14,961 bases of DNA from Klebsiella pneumoniae (GTDB lineage: Bacteria > Bacteroidota > Bacteroidia > Flavobacteriales > Flavobacteriaceae). Numbering within the stretch: the first letter of the stretch is position 1; every line of letters begins with the position of its first letter. Shown piece after piece: positions 5,827-13,203 of this stretch. The notes under the pieces were generated by a model, which worked only from the letters and a program-made list of their open reading frames with translations, was not told where the DNA came from and searched no databases. The translations under genes were made by a program, and so were the position numbers. The stretch is taken from the NCBI GenBank assembly GCA_943325355.2, contig CALPPA020000012.1, forward strand, positions 1 through 14,961. Reading direction: 5' to 3'.

Positions 5827-8800
5827 ATGGGAGAATTTTTCGTTCGAAGACCAATTGTTGCTATGGTAATCAGTATCATCATTGTGATACTTGGATTGCT
5901 GGCATTGCAAAAAACACCTATTTCACAATATCCAGATATCAATCCACCGGTTGTAAAAATCACCACTAGTTTTACAGGAGCTAATGCCTTGAATGTGGAG
6001 CAAGCTGTTGCCACTCCTATTGAACAAAAAGTGAATGGCGTTGAGAAAATGTTGTATATAAAATCAATCAACACTTCTGATGGTGCTTGTACTATTGAAG
6101 TAACTTTTGATGTTGGGACTAACTTGGATAATGCCAATATGCTTACGCAAAATAGGCAGAATCAATCGTCGCCTTTTATGCCTTCAAGTGTAAAACAACA
6201 GGGTGTAGTGGTAAAAAAATCATTATCATTCCCAATGATGTTAATTACCATCACATCGGACAATCCAAAATTTGATGCCAAATTTTTGAATAACTATGCC
6301 AGCATCAATGTTCTTGATCAATTATCACGTATAAAAGGAGTTGGTGAAGTGGCTCTTTTTGGTGGAAGTGATTATGCTATGCGGGTTTGGTTGAAACCAG
6401 ATGTAATGTCCAAATTGGGCGTTACTGTTGACGATGTGAAAAATGCCTTAAACTCTCAAAATATGATCAGTCCCGGTGGAAAATTCGGAGCTGAACCTGC
6501 ACCAACGGGAACTGATTTTACTTATGGCGTTACACTTCAAGATCGTTTAGTTACCGAAAAGCAATTTGCCAATATCGTTGTTCGAAGTAAGGAAGATGGC
6601 GCTCAAGTTTTATTAAGTGACATTGCTCGTATCGAATTAGGAACTGAGAATTATAGTTCATCGGCTCGAAGAAACAATGCGCCGAGTGCCGCTCTTGCCT
6701 TATATCAAATGCCAGGAAGTAATGCATTGGAAGTAGCTGCTGAAGTAAAAAAAGCAATGAAGCAAGTCTCAGAAAAATTCCCTGAAGGTATAAAATACCA
6801 AGAGTCTCTAGATACTACACTGGCGATAACTGCGGGCGTTGATGATATTGTTCACACCCTGTTTGAAGCCATTTTATTGGTAATTCTAGTTGTATTTATC
6901 TTTTTGCAAAATTGGCGTGCAACATTAATTCCATTGATTACTGTACCCGTTTCGTTGATTGGTACCATTGCGGTTTTTCCTTTGTTGGGATTCTCAATCA
7001 ATACTTTGTCACTATTAGGACTGGTTTTGGCTATTGGTATTGTCGTCGATGATGCCATTGTAGTAGTAGAAGCTGTAATACATCACATTGAAAAAGGGAA
7101 GACCCCACGAGAGGCGACGATTCAGGCTATGAAAGAAGTTTCTGGACCTGTAATTGCAATTGCTTTAATTTTGTGTGCGGTTTTTATTCCTGTGGCAATG
7201 ACACCGGGTATTACTGGTCGTTTTTACCAGCAATTTGCTATTACCATAGCCGTATCTGTTGCTTTTTCTGCTTTTAGTGCGTTGTCACTGAGTCCTGCTC
7301 TTTGTGCAATGTTATTGAAACCTACTAAACCAGTAGAAGAACAAACCGGATGGTTGGCCAAATTCTTTGCTGGCTTCAATAGAGTTTTCGAAAAAGTTAC
7401 TGGTGGTTATTTAAAGGGAGCTACTTTTTTTGCCAAAAAATCGATGCGAATTGTTGCTTTACTTGGCGTCATATTACTTGGCGTTGTTCTGCTTGGCAAA
7501 AAAATACCAATGGGATTTATTCCAGAAGAAGATCAAGGATATGTACTGGTCAATATTGTCTTACCTCCTGCCTCATCCTTACAGCGCACCGCTGAAGTTT
7601 CGAAAAAAGTAGACAGCTTTCTAGCGGAAGAAGAATCAATATTGTCTTATACCACGATAAACGGATACAGTGCACTTACCAGTTCGTTTCAGCCAAACAC
7701 CGCATTCGTATTTATTTCTTTAAAACCTTGGGAAGAACGTTCAGAAACGGCAAAGCAAGTGCTAGACAAATTAAATATGAAGCTTTCTACTCAGATTACC
7801 AATGCGACTGCATTTGCCTTTGGGCCGCCTGCGGTTCAAGGACTGGGAGCTTCAGCTGGATTTAGTATGATGTTACAAGATAGAGGAGGTAATTCACCTC
7901 AATATTTGGCACAGCAAACACAAGCATTTTTAGCTGCTGCTCAAAAACGTCCTGAAATAAAGAGGGTTTATAGCACTTATAATGCTGGAACGCCTCAAAT
8001 TAAATTAGAGATTGACAACGACAAAGCAATGAAACTAGGTGTTCCTGTTTCGAAAGTCACTGAAGCTTTGGGGGCATTTTTAGGAGGAACCTATGTAAAT
8101 GACTTTAATCGTTTTGGTCGTCAATATAAAGTCTATTTACAAGGAGAAGCTGTTGATAGGGTGAAACCTGAAAACTTAAATCTAATTTATGTAAAAAATA
8201 ATAATGGAGATATGTTGCCAATTTCTACTTTAGTGACCGCAACAAAAGTTAATGGTCCTGAATTTACAAACCGTTTGAATCTTTTTCGTTCGGCAGAAAT
8301 TGGCGGAGGTCCAGCAGAAGGTTACAGTTTCATAGAGGCCCAAAATGCTTTAGAGGAAGTTGCAAAAGAAACCCTACCGGCAGATATGAGTTATGACTTT
8401 ATCAATCTATCGTATCAGATAAAACATTCACCAAGCGGAAGCTCGGTATTTCTAATGGCATTAATATTCGTGTTCTTAATTCTAGCAGCACAGTACGAAA
8501 GTTGGAAATTACCTTTTAGTGTATTACTTGGAGCACCACTGGCCGTTTTTGGAGCGTTTTTAGGTTTGTTTTTAGCTAGATTTACGAGCGACGCTTATGT
8601 GAATAATGTATTTGCCCAAATTGGATTGGTATTGCTTATTGGATTGGTGGCGAAAAATGCGATTCTTATTGTAGAATTCGCCAAAGAAGAGCACGAAAGG
8701 GGAACGCCTTTGTACCAAGCTGCGATGGTAGCTGCAAAGCTTCGTTTTCGTCCGATATTGATGACCGCTTTTGCATTTATTCTTGGAGTTGTCCCTTTGT

Positions 8801-8997
8801 TAACAGCCACTGGTGCAGGTTCTCAAGCGCGAATTGTGATGGGTATGGCGGTATTTTCAGGGATGTTAATTGCTACGGTTCTAGGTATATTAATTGTACC
8901 TGGTTTATACGTCGCTATTGAAAATATCGGAAAAAAGAAAGAATTGGTTTCAGATGAAGAAAATAATACGGATTCAAAAACAACAAATCATGAATAG
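5827..8997 (+). CDS. RND multidrug efflux permease, HAE1 family (AcrB type)
   Basis: A full-length 1056-residue inner-membrane proton antiporter. It starts GEFFVRRPIVAMV, the usual amphipathic helix and first membrane helix of AcrB-like pumps. The proton-relay residues are present: Asp408-Asp409 (VVDDAIVVVE), Lys943 (GLVAKNAILIVEFAKE), and Arg973 and Thr980 (RFRPILMT). Two large periplasmic loops follow membrane helices 1 and 7, as in the family. The two adjacent aspartates and overall size fit a drug/amphiphile (HAE1) pump, not a heavy-metal (CzcA) pump. It would export hydrophobic compounds from the periplasm or inner membrane through the adaptor and channel encoded on either side. Its last 8 bases overlap the start of the outer-membrane gene, consistent with coupled translation. 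The drug range is unknown. Confidence 0.95.
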   Translation: MGEFFVRRPIVAMVISIIIVILGLLALQKTPISQYPDINPPVVKITTSFTGANALNVEQAVATPIEQKVNGVEKMLYIKSINTSDGACTIEVTFDVGTNLDNANMLTQNRQNQSSPFMPSSVKQQGVVVKKSLSFPMMLITITSDNPKFDAKFLNNYASINVLDQLSRIKGVGEVALFGGSDYAMRVWLKPDVMSKLGVTVDDVKNALNSQNMISPGGKFGAEPAPTGTDFTYGVTLQDRLVTEKQFANIVVRSKEDGAQVLLSDIARIELGTENYSSSARRNNAPSAALALYQMPGSNALEVAAEVKKAMKQVSEKFPEGIKYQESLDTTLAITAGVDDIVHTLFEAILLVILVVFIFLQNWRATLIPLITVPVSLIGTIAVFPLLGFSINTLSLLGLVLAIGIVVDDAIVVVEAVIHHIEKGKTPREATIQAMKEVSGPVIAIALILCAVFIPVAMTPGITGRFYQQFAITIAVSVAFSAFSALSLSPALCAMLLKPTKPVEEQTGWLAKFFAGFNRVFEKVTGGYLKGATFFAKKSMRIVALLGVILLGVVLLGKKIPMGFIPEEDQGYVLVNIVLPPASSLQRTAEVSKKVDSFLAEEESILSYTTINGYSALTSSFQPNTAFVFISLKPWEERSETAKQVLDKLNMKLSTQITNATAFAFGPPAVQGLGASAGFSMMLQDRGGNSPQYLAQQTQAFLAAAQKRPEIKRVYSTYNAGTPQIKLEIDNDKAMKLGVPVSKVTEALGAFLGGTYVNDFNRFGRQYKVYLQGEAVDRVKPENLNLIYVKNNNGDMLPISTLVTATKVNGPEFTNRLNLFRSAEIGGGPAEGYSFIEAQNALEEVAKETLPADMSYDFINLSYQIKHSPSGSSVFLMALIFVFLILAAQYESWKLPFSVLLGAPLAVFGAFLGLFLARFTSDAYVNNVFAQIGLVLLIGLVAKNAILIVEFAKEEHERGTPLYQAAMVAAKLRFRPILMTAFAFILGVVPLLTATGAGSQARIVMGMAVFSGMLIATVLGILIVPGLYVAIENIGKKKELVSDEENNTDSKTTNHE

Positions 8998-10357
8998 TAA
9001 AATAAAAATAGTTGTTGTAATTCTTATACTTGCTATACTTCCGGTAGGATGTTTGGTAGGACCTAAATATAAAAAGCCTGAAAATCAAAATGCAGCTACT
9101 TTTCAAAACAGTGCGGCAAATGTAGATACTTTAGCCTCTGTAGTAAATGTTAAATGGTTTGATCTTTTTAATGATGATGTTCTGAAAGGACTTATCACCA
9201 AAGGATTAGCCAACAATTATGATATAAAAATCGCTCTAGCTCGAATAGATCGTACTCGGGCGGAATTAGGCTATACCAAAGCCGATTTATTACCAGCCAT
9301 TGGATATAGAGCAACAGTAAATAGTAATGAAAAAGCATTTCCATTCTCCAATGCATCGGCAGCGCTTTCTTGGGAATTGGACTTTTGGGGCAAAATTCGA
9401 CACGAAAACAGAGCCGTTCAAAATGAATTATTGGCAAGCGAAGAAGGTCGTAAAGTGATTCTGTCTAATTTGGTGAGCGATATTGCGGTAACGTATTTCC
9501 AACTTCGTGATTTTGACAATCGTTTGGTCATTTCTCAAAACACTTTAGAAACCAGACAAAAAGGATATGATATCATAAATCAAAGGTTTAAAGCAGGATA
9601 CGTTTCAGAAGTGGATTTAATGCAAATCGAACAACAAGTAGCCATTGCCGAAGCTACTATTCCCGCAATTCAACGCCAAATCACCATTCTTGAAAACACC
9701 ATTTCAATACTAATTGGTCAAGTTCCTGGACCTATCCAACGTGGTAAAACTAGTTCTGAACTTCAAGTGTCTAAAGATATACCTGTTTCAATCCCATCTA
9801 TTTTATTAAGAAACAGACCCGATGTAAACAGAGCTGAAAAAGCCTATATGGCAGCTAATGAAAGAATTGGTGTGGCTCAAGCCTTGCGTTTTCCGTCTTT
9901 TAATATTGCAGCTTTAGCTGGTTTTTCTAACAGTTCTATAAGTTCTTTGTTTGATGGATCTTCTTATTTGCAAAACGCTAGTGCAGGTGTTGCAGGTCCA
10001 ATTTTTAATTTTGGAAAAAATAAACGTAGAGTTGAGATTTACCGTCAAATTGCTGAAGAATCTAGACTTTCTTATCAAAAAACGTGTATAGTAGCTGTTG
10101 CTGAAGTAGAACAATCCTTGCAAAACGTGAAAACCTACAAAGAGGAATGGACAGCCCGAAACAGGCAAGTAGTTGCGGCCAGAAAAAACTTTGAACTCTC
10201 CAATGCCAGATATTATAACGGTTATGTTTCTTATTTGGAAGTCCTGGATATTCAACGTTCTTTATTTGAAGCCGAATTAAGTCTCTCGGAATTAACACAA
10301 AACCAACTGAGTTCTATGATTCAATTGTATAAATCCTTAGGAGGTGGATGGAATTAA
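8990..10357 (+). CDS. Outer-membrane efflux lipoprotein, NodT/OprM family (TolC-like)
   Basis: A 455-residue channel protein from ATG at 8990. The open frame reaches further upstream inside the permease gene, but this ATG alone gives a proper lipoprotein signal (MNSKIKIVVVILILAILPVGC, Cys21). VGPKYKKPE, the usual start of NodT-type factors, follows directly. Two OEP repeats form the rest. ALSWELDFWGKIRHENRA and SRLSYQKT-like helices mark the first and second alpha-barrel halves, and RNRPDVNRAEKAY is a typical inter-repeat motif. Trimers form the outer-membrane exit duct of the pump. The start overlaps the permease stop by 8 bases, so it is the third gene of the operon. Two stem-loops with T-tracts follow immediately. 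Confidence 0.93.
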   Translation: MNSKIKIVVVILILAILPVGCLVGPKYKKPENQNAATFQNSAANVDTLASVVNVKWFDLFNDDVLKGLITKGLANNYDIKIALARIDRTRAELGYTKADLLPAIGYRATVNSNEKAFPFSNASAALSWELDFWGKIRHENRAVQNELLASEEGRKVILSNLVSDIAVTYFQLRDFDNRLVISQNTLETRQKGYDIINQRFKAGYVSEVDLMQIEQQVAIAEATIPAIQRQITILENTISILIGQVPGPIQRGKTSSELQVSKDIPVSIPSILLRNRPDVNRAEKAYMAANERIGVAQALRFPSFNIAALAGFSNSSISSLFDGSSYLQNASAGVAGPIFNFGKNKRRVEIYRQIAEESRLSYQKTCIVAVAEVEQSLQNVKTYKEEWTARNRQVVAARKNFELSNARYYNGYVSYLEVLDIQRSLFEAELSLSELTQNQLSSMIQLYKSLGGGWN

Positions 10358-10372
10358 CCATCACTTTTTTTT
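10344..10372 (+). terminator. First terminator of the efflux operon, overlapping the stop codon
   Basis: GTGGATGG (10344-10351) pairs with CCATCAC (10358-10364) with one bulged G. The 6-base loop AATTAA contains the TAA stop of the outer-membrane gene, and eight T follow. The stem is short and forms only after the last ribosome leaves. Confidence 0.55.
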
Positions 10373-10377
10373 AATTT

Positions 10378-10410
10378 AAAAAACCATTCTGATTTTAGGA
10401 TGGTTTTTTT
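10378..10410 (+). terminator. Second terminator of the efflux operon
   Basis: AAAAAACCATTCT (10378-10390) pairs with AGGATGGTTTTTT (10397-10409) with one mismatch and a 6-base loop. The A and T tracts make it a classical intrinsic terminator. Confidence 0.8.
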
Positions 10411-10483
10411 GTTTTTGGCAATCTCGGGATTTAATTAACAAAAGCTTATTTGAAATTATTATGCATAGTTCAATATAATTCAC

Positions 10484-10491
10484 TAACTTTA
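10484..10491 (+). promoter_or_regulatory. Candidate -7 box for the PAS-protein gene
   Basis: TAACTTTA is one base from TAnnTTTG and lies 47 bases before the PAS-protein ATG. A TTTG at 10449-10452 is 31 bases upstream, wider than the usual gap, so this is weak. Confidence 0.3.
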
Positions 10492-10538
10492 AGTTCGTTA
10501 TGATTGATTGATAGGTATTTATTTTAATATCACAAAGT

Positions 10539-11987
10539 ATGAAAATTTCTCTTGAAAATAAAATACTTATAGGATTTATCGTCAACTTGGTTGTTGTCAT
10601 TGCTTCGGGATGGATTTTTATCTCACGACTAGACAAACAAAGAAATAAAGAGATGGACACCATATTAGATTGGATTGAACTGTCTTTGTTCGGGCTTTCG
10701 ATTGTCTTATTAGTTATTGTTTATTTCATTATTCAATCTCAATTAAAGGCCAAAAATATTTCTCAAAAACTACTTTCTGACAACAAACAGCTGCTTCAAT
10801 CCATTATTGACAACACTTCAAACCCTATCTTTATTAAAGAAATTAATGGACAATATTTATTGATTAATAAACAATATGAGTCTTTATTTCACATCTCGAA
10901 TGAAGAAATAATTGGTAAAACCGACTATGATTTCTTGACTAAAGAAGTTGCAGATGCCTATCGAAATTCTGATCTAGAGGTGGTAAAAGCACTACGGGAA
11001 CTAAAAACTGAAGAGACTATTGAACAACCTGACGGCAGACATATTTACATTGCCGTTAAATTCCCATTGTATGATGCTGATGGAAGAGTTTATGCTATTG
11101 GAGGTATTTCAACTGATATCACCGAAAGAAAAAAAATGGAAGAATCTTTAAAGGAGGCTGTCAAATTCTTCAATATGTCATTTGACATTCTTACCGTAGC
11201 GAAAGACGAGCATTTTATCAAAATTAATCCTGCTCTGACAAAAACTCTTGGATATGACCAAGAGGATATGAACCGGATAAAATTTATGGATTTAATTCAT
11301 CCCGATGATTCAAAAATTGCCAATGAAGTTTTGGCTAGTCATTTAAAAGGCAACCCTGTCGCTCATCTCAGGACACGTTTTCTTTGTAAAGACGGAACCC
11401 ACAAATGGTTAGATTGGAATAGTAATATCGATATGAAACAAGGAGTGTTTTATTCTGTTGCGAGAGACGTAACGGAACTGGTTCAATTAGAAATGGAGAA
11501 GGAAATTGCGACTAATGAACTTTATCAGGACGAAGAAAAATTAAGATTGATAGTCGAAAATATTGGAGAGGGAATTATTGTGGCCAATGCCAATAAAAAA
11601 ATAATTTTGGCTAATGATATGGCCAATACCCTTTTTGGAATCAAGGAAGATGATAAAATCTCATCTAACTTTGTCAATCATTTTGAAGTTTATTTCCCAG
11701 ATCAAAAAACTGTTTTTCCTTCCCAAAACTTGCCTATGGAGCGTGCTTTTAATGGCGAAGCTACTGATGATATTGATGTGATGCTTTGGGATCCCAACAA
11801 ACAGGAAAAGAAACGAGTTCTAATTAGTGGAAGACCCTTAGTAGATCAAAACAACAACGTAGTTGCAGCAGTTGTTACAATAAAGGATATCAGCAAATAC
11901 AAACAATTAGAGGAAGAACTGAAGGAAACCGAATTAAAGTATCGTCAATTAATAGGCTATAAAACAGGCTCGAGTAAAGAATCTTAG
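10539..11987 (+). CDS. Membrane-anchored triple-PAS protein without an output domain
   Basis: A 482-residue protein with two membrane helices (about 8-29 and 46-67) and a short extracytoplasmic loop. Three cytoplasmic PAS domains follow: about 81-198 (closing with GGISTDITERKKMEE), 203-320 (closing with YSVARDVTELVQLE) and 331-458 (closing with VVTIKDISKYKQLEEE). Helical linkers join them. The last linker (ELKETELKYRQLIG) is the sequence that normally leads into a further PAS or a histidine-kinase domain, but the protein stops 12 residues later. No HisKA, HATPase, GGDEF, EAL, phosphatase or DNA-binding domain is present. A strong terminator follows within 15 bases, so output cannot be hidden in another frame. 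It may be a truncated histidine kinase or an input partner for another kinase. The ligand is unknown. Confidence 0.85.
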   Translation: MKISLENKILIGFIVNLVVVIASGWIFISRLDKQRNKEMDTILDWIELSLFGLSIVLLVIVYFIIQSQLKAKNISQKLLSDNKQLLQSIIDNTSNPIFIKEINGQYLLINKQYESLFHISNEEIIGKTDYDFLTKEVADAYRNSDLEVVKALRELKTEETIEQPDGRHIYIAVKFPLYDADGRVYAIGGISTDITERKKMEESLKEAVKFFNMSFDILTVAKDEHFIKINPALTKTLGYDQEDMNRIKFMDLIHPDDSKIANEVLASHLKGNPVAHLRTRFLCKDGTHKWLDWNSNIDMKQGVFYSVARDVTELVQLEMEKEIATNELYQDEEKLRLIVENIGEGIIVANANKKIILANDMANTLFGIKEDDKISSNFVNHFEVYFPDQKTVFPSQNLPMERAFNGEATDDIDVMLWDPNKQEKKRVLISGRPLVDQNNNVVAAVVTIKDISKYKQLEEELKETELKYRQLIGYKTGSSKES

Positions 11988-12001
11988 TACATTTATTAAA
12001 A

Positions 12002-12032
12002 ACAAAAACCACGCAATTTGCGTGGTTTTTGT
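12002..12032. terminator. Bidirectional terminator between the PAS gene and the bacilliredoxin gene
   Basis: ACAAAAACCACGC (12002-12014) pairs perfectly with GCGTGGTTTTTGT (12020-12032) around the 5-base loop AATTT. T-rich tracts follow on both strands, so it can end the plus-strand PAS gene and the convergent bacilliredoxin gene. Confidence 0.9.
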
Positions 12033-12050
12033 TTTAATGCAATTGTAACA

Positions 12051-12461
12051 TTAACAATATTCGTTAAAAGCGTCTTTCAAGTTATCTGCAATCAATTCAG
12101 CAGGACGACCTTCGATATGATGACGCTCAAGCATATGAACTAACTCACCATTTTTGAACAAGGCAATGCTTGGCGATGATGGAGGAAAAGGGAACATATG
12201 TTGTCTCGCTGCATCAACCGCCTCTTTGTCAACTCCTGCAAAAACCGTGATTAAATGATCTGGTTTTTTTGCGCCTTCTAAACTCATTGCTGCTCCTGGA
12301 CGTGCATTTCTTGCAGCACAACCACATACTGAATTTACGACTACTAGTGTCGTTCCTTCTGCATTTATGGCAGCATCAACTGCTTCTGCGCTATGTAAAT
12401 CTTGAAAACCTGCTCCTGTTAATTCAGCTTGCATTGGTAATACCATTTCTTGTGGATACAT
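12051..12461 (-). CDS. BrxA/BrxB family bacilliredoxin (YphP/YqiW)
   Basis: A 136-residue cytoplasmic thioredoxin-fold protein of normal family length. It starts MYPQEMVLPMQAELT, as in YphP/YqiW proteins, and has the family active site CGC (Cys46-Gly47-Cys48) in NSVCGCAARNARP. In Bacillus, BrxA and BrxB remove bacillithiol from oxidised protein thiols, and Cys46 is the expected nucleophile. Bacillithiol is also reported in Flavobacteriia, so the same role is likely here, though BrxA and BrxB cannot be told apart from one sequence. The FPFPPSSPSIALF segment supplies the cis-proline near the active site. It is probably a single-gene unit with its own TATCTTTG promoter box inside a palindrome and a shared terminator at the 3' end. 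Confidence 0.92.
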   Translation of the reverse strand: MYPQEMVLPMQAELTGAGFQDLHSAEAVDAAINAEGTTLVVVNSVCGCAARNARPGAAMSLEGAKKPDHLITVFAGVDKEAVDAARQHMFPFPPSSPSIALFKNGELVHMLERHHIEGRPAELIADNLKDAFNEYC

Positions 12462-12470
12462 ATTATTTTA

Positions 12471-12495
12471 GATTTTAGATTAATGATTTTAGATT
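12471..12495. repeat. Direct repeat GATTTTAGATT, two copies
   Basis: GATTTTAGATT occurs at 12471-12481 and 12485-12495, and a related TGCAGATT follows. It lies in the 5' leader of the bacilliredoxin gene. Read on the minus strand it is the ATCTAAAATC-type low-complexity repeat I recall between genes in flavobacterial genomes; this is not checked. Confidence 0.55.
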
Positions 12496-12515
12496 GCAGA
12501 TTTATCTACAAAGAA

Positions 12516-12530
12516 ATCTTTGCAAAGATA
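12516..12530 (-). promoter_or_regulatory. Bacilliredoxin promoter -7 box embedded in a palindrome
   Basis: Minus-strand TATCTTTG (12530-12523) matches the TAnnTTTG consensus exactly and lies 61 bases before the ATG. It overlaps the perfect 14-bp palindrome ATCTTTGCAAAGAT (12516-12529), so a dimeric regulator bound there would cover the promoter. No -33 TTTG is evident. Confidence 0.5.
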
Positions 12531-12625
12531 AAGAGATTTCTAATTTGAAGAATGTTTCCAGTATAAAGTTTTGTTATAGTTTGATAGAAAGGCTTTGGGT
12601 TTAGAAAACATACTTTAAAAGAAAT

Positions 12626-13093
12626 CTATTTTTTTACTTTTTCAAGAACCACAAGCAGTTCCTCAGCCTTTATAAAAGAATGTTTTTGAAATAATATTGA
12701 ATAATCAGATCCTAAAATAGTAGTTGTTGGATAAATTAATTGCGAATTAATGGTACCAAGTGATATGGCAAGTTCGTGAAGTCCTGTGTTATTTCCGTTG
12801 GTTGAGAATTTGAATGTATGATTGTTGAAATGAATATCGTTTTTGCTTTCAGCATCCAATGAAATAAAATAAAAATCAGTATTTAAAATCGTGATAATTT
12901 CTGGATTTTTTAAAGTGGAATTCTCCATCATTTTGCAAAAATTACACCAAGAAGCATTGATAAAAACTACAAAAGGTTTGGGGGTTTCTTTAGCTAATTT
13001 TTCTGCTTCTTCAAATGTATACGTTTTCAATTGGGCAAAACTAGAAGGAATCGCCCAAAAGAAAATCAATAGAATGTAAACCAATTTTTTCAT
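12626..13093 (-). CDS. Exported thioredoxin-like protein
   Basis: A 155-residue protein from ATG at 13093. A GTG 45 bases upstream is in frame, but the ATG opens a clear signal peptide (MKKLVYILLIFFWAIPSSFA) with likely cleavage after SFA. The mature part has a thioredoxin fold: FVVFINASWCNFC with Cys50 and Cys53 (CxxC), and YPTTTI with Pro122 as the cis-proline. The size and the ENSTLKNPEI stretch after the active site fit the thioredoxin_7/DsbD-gamma-like group, which acts on disulfides in the periplasm. The WCNFC active site differs from WCGPC of cytoplasmic thioredoxin. It lies downstream of the TonB receptor on the same strand, 110 bases away across a 48-bp inverted repeat, so co-transcription is possible. 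The substrate protein is unknown. Confidence 0.85.
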   Translation of the reverse strand: MKKLVYILLIFFWAIPSSFAQLKTYTFEEAEKLAKETPKPFVVFINASWCNFCKMMENSTLKNPEIITILNTDFYFISLDAESKNDIHFNNHTFKFSTNGNNTGLHELAISLGTINSQLIYPTTTILGSDYSILFQKHSFIKAEELLVVLEKVKK

Positions 13094-13133
13094 TTTAGTT
13101 AGTATGCTTTGATAGTAAATCTCAATTTTATTT

Positions 13134-13181
13134 GACACAGATTTTACAGATTAATTTGTGAAAATCCGTAAAATCTTTGTC
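13134..13181. repeat. 48-bp imperfect inverted repeat, likely dispersed repeat
   Basis: GACACAGATTTTACAGATT (13134-13152) pairs with AATCCGTAAAATCTTTGTC (13163-13181) at 17 of 19 positions around a 10-base loop. It fills most of the gap between the TonB receptor and the thioredoxin-like gene. The CACAGATTTTACAGATT wording resembles repeats I recall between genes in many flavobacterial genomes. It lacks a T-tract directly after the stem, so it is not a clear terminator but could form a strong RNA hairpin. Confidence 0.7.
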
Positions 13182-13203
13182 AACATTTATATCCCATTTT
13201 CAT

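Noticed and set aside
8894..8989. N-terminal extension of the outer-membrane efflux protein from a TTG
   Set aside because: The extension lies inside the permease gene and would bury the lipoprotein signal; ATG at 8990 places the signal correctly.
11988..12001. Frameshifted continuation of the PAS protein
   Set aside because: Only 14 bases separate the stop from the terminator, leaving no room for a missing domain in any frame.
13094..13138. GTG start for the thioredoxin-like protein
   Set aside because: It would add 15 residues ahead of a clear signal peptide and overlaps the inverted repeat.
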